From an uncultured Coriobacteriaceae bacterium (lineage in GTDB: Bacteria; Actinomycetota; Coriobacteriia; Coriobacteriales; Atopobiaceae), in NCBI GenBank assembly GCA_900549525.1, contig UWSJ01000024.1, forward strand, positions 1 to 22,726: DNA of 22,726 bases. Direction: 5' to 3'. Positions 15,097-21,489 of the stretch are shown piece by piece. The notes beneath the pieces were generated by a model. That model saw nothing but the letters and a program-made list of their open reading frames with translations, was not told the origin of the DNA and did not search any database. The translations under genes were made by a program, and so were the position numbers. Position 1 is the stretch's first letter. Each line of letters starts with the position of its first letter.

Positions 15097-16110
15097 ATGG
15101 CCCACACCCCGCATCGCGTCCTTTACTACACGCTCGACGGCGACACGACGCGTGCCGAGGAGATCCTGCGCGAGCGGGGCATGTCGGCCGAGGTCGAGCT
15201 CGTCGGCGCGGCGCACGAACCGTTTTGCTCGCCCACGCCCGAGCAGCTGGCTGGGTGCGAGGCCGTGGTGGGCGAGTTCATGCCCGTCATCAAGGACTCC
15301 GTGGACGACTTCGCGCAGGCGGGCGTGAGGCTCGTGGCGTCGATGTCCATCGGCATCAACCACATGGACGTTTCGGCGCTGGCCGAGAAGGGCGTGCTCG
15401 TGAGCAACTGCCCCGGCTACTGCGCCAAGGACGTCGCCGCCCACGCCGTCGTGCTCATGCTCGACCTCATGCGCAAGGTGACCCTTGCCAACCGAGACGT
15501 GCGCGCGGGCGGCTGGGATCCCAAGGTGGGCTACCCCGTGCACCGGCCTGACGGCCAGACGCTCGGCCTCGTGTTCTTCGGGCACATCGCACGCGAGGTG
15601 GTGCCCGTGGCGAAGGCCCTGGGCATGCGCGTGGTCGTGTGGGCGCCAACGAAGACGGCTGCCGAGCTTGAGGCGGCAGGGTGCGAGAAGGCCGAGACGC
15701 TCGACGACCTCCTCCGCGTGGCCGACGTGGTGAGCCTGCACTGCCCGCTCGTGGACGAGACCCGCAACCTCATCGGGGAGCGGGAGCTGGGGCTCATGAA
15801 GCCCACGGCGTTTCTCGTGAACACGGCCCGCGGCGAGTGCGTGGACGAGGACGCCCTGCTCGCGGCCCTTAACGAGAATGCGGCAAGCGGCGGCAAGCGC
15901 GGCATCTGCGCCGCCGGCCTCGACACGCTCGCGCACGAGGCGACGGCGCGCAACGAGCGGCTCATCGCCCATCCGCGCGTCGTGGTGACACCTCACTCGG
16001 CCTACGACTCTCTCGAGGCGGCCGACGAGCTCCGCAAGATGAGCCTCGAGGCCGTCTGCGAGCTGCTCGTGGAAGGCAGGCGCCCCACCAACTGCGTGAG
16101 CCCGCTCTAA
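15097..16110 (+). CDS. D-isomer 2-hydroxyacid dehydrogenase family protein with altered cofactor site
   Basis: A 337-residue protein with the two-domain 2-hydroxyacid dehydrogenase plan: substrate domain (MSIGINHMDVSALAEKGVLVSNCPGYCA), then a Rossmann domain, then catalytic R245 (NTARGECVDED), a candidate E281 and H300 (TPHSAYDS). The glycine loop usually reads GLVGFGxIA; here it is GLVFFGHIA, so the first loop glycine is phenylalanine (F160). The aspartate that normally ends the second strand and binds NAD ribose is alanine (A183, VVWAPT). Cofactor use may therefore differ from NAD. AGGAGG precedes the ATG by 5 bases. It follows metEF on the same strand, but nothing ties it to methionine synthesis. 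Substrate unknown. Confidence 0.88.
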   Translation: MAHTPHRVLYYTLDGDTTRAEEILRERGMSAEVELVGAAHEPFCSPTPEQLAGCEAVVGEFMPVIKDSVDDFAQAGVRLVASMSIGINHMDVSALAEKGVLVSNCPGYCAKDVAAHAVVLMLDLMRKVTLANRDVRAGGWDPKVGYPVHRPDGQTLGLVFFGHIAREVVPVAKALGMRVVVWAPTKTAAELEAAGCEKAETLDDLLRVADVVSLHCPLVDETRNLIGERELGLMKPTAFLVNTARGECVDEDALLAALNENAASGGKRGICAAGLDTLAHEATARNERLIAHPRVVVTPHSAYDSLEAADELRKMSLEAVCELLVEGRRPTNCVSPL

Positions 16111-16130
16111 GCCGGGTGCGTTCGCCGGCG

Positions 16131-16181
16131 CCTGCCGCACTCGTCGGCGCCCGTCGGCCCTGTCGGCACCTGCCGCACTCG
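16131..16181. repeat. Short imperfect tandem repeats after the dehydrogenase gene
   Basis: CCTGCCGCACTCG occurs at 16131-16143 and 16169-16181, with three GTCGGC units between. The segment can fold through GGCGCC copies into a GC-rich structure but has no U-run. Together with the inverted repeat at 16216-16282 it fills the non-coding stretch 16111-16376, where I see no gene. Confidence 0.5.
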
Positions 16182-16215
16182 CCCACCCCGCCGAACGTGA
16201 CCGCATTCATCGAAC

Positions 16216-16282
16216 TACGTCATTTTGGACAGTTTCGCCAGATCCGTCGACGATTCTGTCCAAAAACACCGATCTCGACGTA
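16216..16282. repeat. Long inverted repeat beside the methyltransferase island
   Basis: TTTTGGACAG (16223-16232) and CTGTCCAAAA (16256-16265) are perfect 10-bp inverted copies with a 23-nt spacer. Outside them, TACGTC (16216-16221) and GACGTA (16277-16282) form a second perfect inverted pair. The T-rich and A-rich ends are the wrong way round for an intrinsic terminator on either strand, so a mobile-element end, MITE-like relic or protein site is more likely. Confidence 0.55.
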
Positions 16283-16376
16283 AGTGCCCTAGCCCAGCAC
16301 GGGGACGAGCCAGCCCGAGGAGCAGGCTGGCATATCGGCCAAACGTAGGGTCAACGCCTCCACATCTCGAAACCAT

Positions 16377-16708
16377 CTAGGCGTCGTATTCAATTTTGAG
16401 GCTCGGATCCGTCTCGTAATCGTCAACAATCTCGTTGTAGTTCTTTACCAACTCGGCGAGGACGCCGTTTCGCGCGATAGAGTCAAAACGTCCGTGTTCT
16501 CGAACACGTTAGTGGACAGAAACTGCTCGAGATCCCACGCCTCAGTTCTGTGACCAATGCCTTTGTCTTCTAGCATCTGACGCGCCATTTCCACACGCTC
16601 GTGAAGCGTGACGATGATGGGGTTGAGCCCGTGCTCGAGATTCGTCCGGCATTTCTCCAAAATCTTGTGAGCGTACGCAAAGTCGTCAAACTCGTCCTGA
16701 TACCTCAT
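16377..16708 (-). pseudogene. Small unknown protein downstream of the methyltransferase, frameshifted
   Basis: The frame beginning MRYQDEFDDFAYAHKILEKC overlaps the end of the methyltransferase gene by 23 bases. As written it stops at 16445 after an improbable tail (TLSRETASSPSW). Shifting frame at about 16490 continues into clearly protein-like sequence, FDSIARNGVLAELVKNYNEI, ending IEYDA at a TAG (16379-16377). Adding one base (for example GACGTTTT to GACCGTTTT) restores a product of about 110 residues. I do not recognise the family. Its overlap with the methyltransferase suggests a joint role, such as a cognate nuclease, control or accessory protein, but no catalytic motif is visible. Confidence 0.6.
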
Positions 16709-17767
16709 AAGCCACCTCCACAAGCTCTCGAAGTATGTTCTGAGCAAGATAGCGCGCGACGGGGGCGGCTACCGCATCACCCATCGCCAGATAACCATCG
16801 TTGCACGTCCCCGGCAGCCTGAACGTATCCGGTGCGCCCATAAGCCGCGCGACCTCGCGAACGGTCAACAGCCTTGCCTCCAGGGCGTCACCTTCGCGGT
16901 GAACGAGGAACTGCTTTGAAGAGCCCCCGGCAGGGGTTCTGAGACAGCCCGCTATTCCGTCGCAGCGCAGCTCGAGCACCTGGTGCTTGTTGCGCGTGCG
17001 CCGATAGCCCGTGGCATAGGCAAGCCCAGATGCGATGAACTTTTCGCGGTGGCTTTCCGGGATGAGTCGAATGGCCTCGTGTCTGTCGTACGGAACGTCC
17101 TTCTCGACGATATCCTCGAGCGAAACCGAGGGCCTATTCGGCGCGGGGACGTTCCACCACACGAAGTCAGGTAGCGGGCGACCGACCCGCGTAACGGCGG
17201 TAGGGTGCGCCCATGTTGGTGTCTGGGCGACAAGGTCGTGGGGAACGGCACCCTTCGTTCCGATGACGAAAACCCTCGGTCGTGACTGGGGGACGAACTC
17301 GCGCGCGTTGATGAGCATCGCGCCCACCTTGTATCCGCGCGACGTGAGGGCGGCGTGCAGTTGGCGGTAGTCCTCTCCGCCGTGGGCGCTCATGAGGCCA
17401 GCAACGTTCTCGAGGCAAACAACACGCGGCGCGTTCTCTCCCTGCTCGTCCAGAATACGGAGCCACTGCCAGACAAGCCCGGAACACTCTGAGTAGACGC
17501 CGTCGATGTTGCCCGCCAAAGACAGATCCTGACAGGGAAAGGAAGCCCAGGAGAGCCGGGTGGGAGGTAGGTCTGCCCCCTTTGCCTTGGAAATGTCGCC
17601 AAGGTGGAACACCTCGCTGCCGAAGTTGGCCACATAAACGGCCGCCTTGCGCGGGCTTATGTCATTTGCCCACACGGATGAGAACGACCCCGAAAGGCCA
17701 GCACTGACGAGCCGCGAGCCGCGAAGAACTCGTGAAAGGGGTAGCCCGCGTGTTCTCCTTGCCTCAT
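16686..17767 (-). pseudogene. C5-cytosine DNA methyltransferase (Dcm family), frameshifted near the N-terminus
   Basis: The frame below about 17720 contains the C5-methyltransferase motifs in order: NDISPRKAAVY (motif II region), SFPCQDLSLAGN with the catalytic PCQ cysteine (IV), CLENVAGL (VI), QSRPRVFVIGT (VIII), a target-recognition region, LTVREVARLMGAPDTF (IX) and GDAVAAPVARYLA (X). Motif I is broken. The true start is the ATG at 17767, with AGGAGG 5 bases upstream; it reads MRQGEHAGYPFHEFFA and then shifts out of frame. Restoring one G near 17719 joins FHEFFAG to SRLVSAGLSGSFSSVWANDI, giving about 360 residues. The break lies in a 7-bp tandem repeat (17709-17722). Base composition is visibly less GC-rich than the neighbours, suggesting acquisition by transfer. 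Confidence 0.85.
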
Positions 17768-17867
17768 ATCGCCTCCTCGTATGCCTCACGCCCAACCCGG
17801 TGATACCCGAGCAAGAGGACAACAAAAGACACAGGCCCAGCACGCGAGCGAGACGGGCGGTGCCCCC

Positions 17868-18806
17868 CTACGCCAGCACGAGGAAGTACGCGAGCACCAG
17901 TACGCCCAGCACGATGCGGTACCAGCCGAAGACCTTGAAGTCGTGACGACGCACGAAGCTCGTGAGCCAGCGAATGGCGAGAAGCGACGTCACGAACGCC
18001 ACCACGAGGCCCACAATCATGACGCCCCACTCGTTGGCGCCCATAGCGGCCCCGCCAAGCAGGAACTTCACGATCTTGAGCAGGCTCGCACCAAACATGA
18101 CGGGGATGGCGAGGAAGAACGTGAAGCGTGCCGCAACCGAGCGCGTGGTGCCCAGGAGCAGGCCGCCGATGATCGTGGACCCCGAGCGAGACGTGCCGGG
18201 AACCAGCGAAAGCACCTGGAAGCAACCGATGCCGAAGGCTGTCTTCCACGAGATGTCATCCACGCTCGTGATGGCGCCAAAGTCGCCGTCCGTCTCGGCA
18301 GACGAGGCGCCAGACGCCGCGGCGGCAGCCGCGAAGTGCCTGCCGTGCGCCGGCGCAGCCACCTGCGAGGCCACCATCGTCGCACGACGACGAGCACGCC
18401 AGTTCTCGATCACGATGAACGCCACGCCATAAACCACAAGCGCCACCGCCACGACGGTGGGGTTATAGAAGTGCTCGTCCATGAAGTCGTTGAGCGGCAG
18501 GCCGATCACGGCGGCGGGCAGGCACCCCAGCACGATCTTGCCCCAGAGCGTCCACGTGGCCTTGCGCTCCTTGGGGCTCTTGCGCCCCGACAGCGGGTTG
18601 AGGTCGTGGAAGTACAGCACGCACACCGACAGAATGGCGCCCAGTTGGATGACCACGAGGAACATGTTCCAGAACTCCTCGGAGACACTCAGCTTCACGA
18701 ACTCGTCTACGAGAATCATGTGGCCGGTAGAGGAGATGGGCAGCCACTCGGTGATGCCCTCCACGAGGCCGAGCAGGGCCGCCTTGAGAAGATCGAGCAC
18801 GTTCAT
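17868..18806 (-). CDS. uppP: Undecaprenyl-diphosphatase (UppP/BacA)
   Basis: Integral membrane enzyme that dephosphorylates undecaprenyl pyrophosphate to recycle the lipid carrier for peptidoglycan synthesis; overproduction gives bacitracin resistance in other bacteria. The 312-residue protein shows LVEGITEWLPISSTGH (E16, E20, H29) and PGTSRSG (203-209, with R207), the two signature regions. It is about 40 residues longer than E. coli UppP because of an Ala-rich hydrophilic loop at roughly 137-185 (AAPAHGRHFAAAAAASGASS). AGGAAGG lies 6 bases before the ATG, and a CATAAT box at 18880-18875 is a possible -10. It has no partner gene in the window. Confidence 0.96.
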   Translation of the reverse strand: MNVLDLLKAALLGLVEGITEWLPISSTGHMILVDEFVKLSVSEEFWNMFLVVIQLGAILSVCVLYFHDLNPLSGRKSPKERKATWTLWGKIVLGCLPAAVIGLPLNDFMDEHFYNPTVVAVALVVYGVAFIVIENWRARRRATMVASQVAAPAHGRHFAAAAAASGASSAETDGDFGAITSVDDISWKTAFGIGCFQVLSLVPGTSRSGSTIIGGLLLGTTRSVAARFTFFLAIPVMFGASLLKIVKFLLGGAAMGANEWGVMIVGLVVAFVTSLLAIRWLTSFVRRHDFKVFGWYRIVLGVLVLAYFLVLA

Positions 18807-18874
18807 ATGAACCCTTCCTGTGGTGATGCCAACGATGACGCGGCGAACACTGCGAGCCGCATCAGCAGCGAACC

Positions 18875-18880
18875 ATTATG
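18875..18880 (-). promoter_or_regulatory. Possible -10 box of uppP
   Basis: CATAAT on the minus strand, 5 of 6 matches to consensus, gives a leader of about 60 nt to the uppP start. No good -35 is visible 16-18 bp upstream. Confidence 0.35.
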
Positions 18881-18948
18881 GCCCTCGACGGACGAGTCCC
18901 CCGGAGTTCTCGAAGGCCCCACATCCCGGCAATCCCCCGTTCATGACG

Positions 18949-19034
18949 CATGGGGACAGGCACCACTCCGCCATCGCTGCCCATGGCGGATTGGGAACTG
19001 ACCCCACGCAACAGATTGGGGACTGGCCCCACGC
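18949..19034. repeat. REP-like palindromic repeats between uppP and uspA
   Basis: ATTGGGAACTGACCCCACGC (18990-19009) and ATTGGGGACTGGCCCCACGC (19015-19034) are direct repeats identical at 18 of 20 positions with a 25-bp period. Each is itself an imperfect palindrome of the TGGGG-N5-CCCCA form. A third, partial relative, GCATGGGGACAGGCACC, lies at 18949-18965. Such GGGGACxGGCACC/CCCC units look like REP elements. The rest of 18807-19185 holds only the divergent promoter regions. Confidence 0.65.
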
Positions 19035-19185
19035 GACATTGCGACCGCCCACCGAGCCATTTGCACCTCTCCCCCGCGCGGGGAAACGGCAACCGTCGTG
19101 CCGGGTACACCTCGCCATGAAGACAACGGAAGCGGGCGACCGCAAACCCCTGGCGCTGCGGCCGCCCTGGAGAAAAGGGGAAGTC

Positions 19186-19632
19186 ATGGCTGGCAGCGAT
19201 CTTGGTTACAAGAAGGTCTTCGTCTCCCTCGACGGCACGGAGCAGCAGGACAAGGTGCTCGAGCGCGCCATCATGGTAGCGGCCAACAACGGGTCCGAGC
19301 TCTACATTGGGCACGTCATCGACTCGACGGTGCTCGAAACCGCCGGCACCTACCCGGCCGACCTCATCCCCGGCATGGACAAGGCGTTCCGCGACTCCAT
19401 CGCCTCGCTCGTCGAGCAGGCCGAGCGGAACCCGGACATCCCGAAGGTTGACGTGCAGGTCAAGACCGGCCGCATCCGCGAGACCCTCAAGGACGACATG
19501 CTCGATGTCATTAAGCCCGACCTGGTGCTCTGCGGCGCCCGCGGCCTCTCGAGCATCAAGTATGCGCTCCTTGGCTCCATCTCCACGTTCCTACTCCGCA
19601 ACACCGACTGTGACATCCTCGTCGTGAAGTAG
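19186..19632 (+). CDS. Universal stress protein, UspA family
   Basis: A 148-residue single-domain UspA protein. The N-terminal strand VFVSLDGTEQQ carries the conserved aspartate (D16), and GARGLSSIKYALLGS at 117-131 fits the ATP-binding motif G-2x-G-9x-G-S, so it belongs to the nucleotide-binding branch. The start is fixed by AAGGGGA 6 bases before the ATG and by family similarity beginning at GYKKVFV; the frame is open for 122 further codons but these run through the REP-like repeats and are not coding. Such proteins are cytoplasmic and induced in starvation or stress. It is monocistronic here, diverging from uppP. Confidence 0.94.
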   Translation: MAGSDLGYKKVFVSLDGTEQQDKVLERAIMVAANNGSELYIGHVIDSTVLETAGTYPADLIPGMDKAFRDSIASLVEQAERNPDIPKVDVQVKTGRIRETLKDDMLDVIKPDLVLCGARGLSSIKYALLGSISTFLLRNTDCDILVVK

Positions 19633-19688
19633 CGAGAGCGTAGGAGAATGCGACGAGAGGGCTTCCCGTCCCGTAACATACCTCCGCT

Positions 19689-19722
19689 GGCCCCGCGAGT
19701 CCTACCGCTGGCCCGCGGGGCC
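19689..19722 (+). terminator. GC-rich hairpin after uspA
   Basis: GGCCCCGCG (19689-19697) pairs perfectly with CGCGGGGCC (19714-19722) across a 16-nt loop, 56 bases after the uspA stop. No U-run follows. It overlaps a near-duplicate CCGCTGGCCC (19684 and 19705). The rest of 19633-19940 holds a palindrome GGACATATGTTC (19796-19807, 5 of 6 pairs) but no gene. Confidence 0.4.
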
Positions 19723-19940
19723 CGTTCATGATGGCCACCGCACGCCGAACAACCCCTGCTGTTTACGTGGATTCCCAAGATCGCCGGTAATATGGGGACA
19801 TATGTTCACGGCTGGCCCGCTTGAGGTGCGGCGCCGTGAGCGCCCAACGGGCTCGAGTTCCGGCTAGTTCGGCAAACGCCGGTGGGCAGACAGATGGGGC
19901 CAGTGCACCAGAGGCCCTCAGACCGACGACGGGACGTTGC

Positions 19941-20999
19941 ATGAAGCAGGGCATGGGTAGCATCGCACGCAAGGCAGTGACCGCGGGGCTCGTGGCGCTG
20001 TGCTGCGTCGCCGCCATGCCCGCGCAGACTGCGCATGCCGCCACCGTCGAGGAGCTCCAGGAGCACGTCGACCAGGCCAACGAGGCCTACGACGAGGCGA
20101 CCGCCCAGGTCACCGACCTGCAGGCAAAGATCGCGGATTCCCAGGCCAAGATTGACGACGTCAACGCACAGCTCCCTCAGCAGAAGGAGCGCGCCGAGGA
20201 GTCCGTCCGTTCCATGTACAAGATGCAGCAGGGCACGCCCGGTCTCGTGACGCTCCTGCTCACCTCGGACGACTTCCAGGACTTCATCTCCACCTACCAG
20301 TATCTCAACTCGGTCTCGAGCGCCAACACCGACGACCTCCAGCGTCTCAACCAGATGGAACGCGAGCTTACCCAGGCGCAGCAGACGCTCGTGGCGGCCC
20401 AGGACGAGGCCACCAAGAAGCAGCAGGAGGCGGCAGACTCGCTCTCCCAGGCCCAGTCGGCACTCGACGAGCTCAACCGCCAGATCGAGGAGCAGAAGGC
20501 CGCCGAAGCGGCTGCGGCCGCACAGGCGCAGGCCGAGGCAGCGGCGGCCCAGCAGGCGCAGGCCGACGCGCAGACCGCCCAGTCCCAGCAGGCCCAAAGC
20601 CAGGAGGCACAGACGAACTCCTCGGGCTCCTCCCAGGCCAGCAACGCAAGCAGTTCCTCGAGCTCCGAGTCCTCCGACGGCGTCAAGGACGACGGCGAGT
20701 GGATGATTGGCAGTGCGTCGGCCTACTCCCCGTCCGGCTCCAGCAGCATCACCGCCTCGGGCGAGCCGCTCACGATGGACTCCATGACCGTCGCCGTGCC
20801 GATCAGCCAGCGCTACCTGCTCGGCCGTTCGGTGCAGATTCGCTGGAACGGCAAGACGGTCACCGCACGCGTCACCGATGTGGGCGGGTTTGCGGGCTAC
20901 GGCCGCGCGCTCGACCTCGCCCCCGGCGTGTGGAAGGCGTTTGGCTTCTCGTCCACCGGCAGCTGGGGCGTCCGCACGGTGCAGTATCGCTTCCTGTAG
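19941..20999 (+). CDS. Secreted coiled-coil protein with C-terminal RlpA-like double-psi beta-barrel
   Basis: A 352-residue exported protein. A Sec signal peptide (residues 1-33) has basic SIARK, hydrophobic AVTAGLVALCCVAAM and the cleavage site AHA. Residues about 35-235 form heptad-rich coiled coils like the N-terminal domain of PcsB/CwlO-type wall hydrolases, with a MYKMQQGTPGLVTLLLTSDDFQDFI break. A Gln/Ala then Ser-rich linker follows (about 225-285). The last 65 residues resemble a double-psi beta-barrel of the RlpA type (SASAYSPSGS, TASGEPL, VRIRWNGK-like strand, TDVGGFAGYGRALDLAPGVW), a fold found in lytic transglycosylases. It probably remodels peptidoglycan outside the cell. A second ATG at 19953 is an alternative start. 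Confidence 0.85.
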   Translation: MKQGMGSIARKAVTAGLVALCCVAAMPAQTAHAATVEELQEHVDQANEAYDEATAQVTDLQAKIADSQAKIDDVNAQLPQQKERAEESVRSMYKMQQGTPGLVTLLLTSDDFQDFISTYQYLNSVSSANTDDLQRLNQMERELTQAQQTLVAAQDEATKKQQEAADSLSQAQSALDELNRQIEEQKAAEAAAAAQAQAEAAAAQQAQADAQTAQSQQAQSQEAQTNSSGSSQASNASSSSSSESSDGVKDDGEWMIGSASAYSPSGSSSITASGEPLTMDSMTVAVPISQRYLLGRSVQIRWNGKTVTARVTDVGGFAGYGRALDLAPGVWKAFGFSSTGSWGVRTVQYRFL

Positions 21000-21018
21000 C
21001 GATGTAGCGCCGCACGGC

Positions 21019-21390
21019 CTACGCCGTCAGGTACACCGTCACGATGATGAGCCCGGAGACCAGCATGGCCGCGCGGTTCACGAAGGGGCTTCCCCATCGC
21101 TTGAGCGCTCTTTCCGGCACGGCGCTGTAGAGCGCGTACGTGAGGGCGCACACGAGGCCACCGCCACGCGTGCGCACGAACTCCGTGAGCCGCCTGCGGT
21201 CTGCGGGCATGGCGGCGGCTAGGCACACGAAGAGCACCGACGCCATCAGCTGACGCACGCAGACGAGCCAGATGGGGTCGACGGCGTAGGTGTCCATGAG
21301 AAACTTGGCACACGTTCCCGAGAACCCCCAGCAGGTACCGCCGATGAGCGTGCACGCAACACCACGGAGCGTCGAAGCGGACCTGGTCAC
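21019..21390 (-). pseudogene. EamA/DMT-family transporter remnant, internally deleted
   Basis: The first part (GVACTLIGGTCWGFSGTCAKFLM, then DPIWLVCVRQLMASVLFVCLAAA) matches the first two helices of an EamA-family metabolite exporter. After residues ADRRRLTEFVRTR the sequence jumps to GGLVCALTYALYSAVPERALKRWGS, which resembles the first helix and following loop of the second EamA repeat, then ends at AMLVSGLIIVTVYLTA. About half of the usual 290-300 residues are missing. The GTG at 21390 is preferred because AAGGAGG lies 5 bases upstream; an ATG at 21408 has no good site. It is probably non-functional. Confidence 0.7.
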
Positions 21391-21444
21391 ACGAACCTCC
21401 TTGTCCATGCGCGCGATGCCCTGAGCGGGGTGCGTCCACGAGCG

Positions 21445-21453
21445 TGCTAGAGT
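21445..21453 (+). promoter_or_regulatory. Extended -10 promoter element of the M16C peptidase gene
   Basis: TGCTAGAGT at 21445-21453 is an extended -10 (TGn followed by TAGAGT) located 36 bases upstream of the peptidase ATG. No clear -35 is seen, which is common for extended -10 promoters. Confidence 0.45.
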
Positions 21454-21489
21454 CTCTTGCAACAAGCGCAACCACCGAAAGGTACCACC

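Noticed and set aside
16223..16265. Inverted repeat as a bidirectional intrinsic terminator
   Set aside because: The T-run is 5' and the A-run 3' of the hairpin on the plus strand, the reverse of a terminator, and the same holds on the minus strand.
16377..17767. Complete restriction-modification or new defence system
   Set aside because: Only a methyltransferase and one small unidentified gene are present, both broken as written; no nuclease, ATPase or specificity subunit was found in the window.
17781..19001. Plus-strand open frame of 406 codons opposite uppP
   Set aside because: Shadow of uppP with His/Arg/Glu-rich composition, running into the REP-like repeats.
18820..19185. N-terminal extension of the UspA reading frame
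   Set aside because: It passes through non-coding repeats, has no family similarity, and the Shine-Dalgarno lies before 19186.
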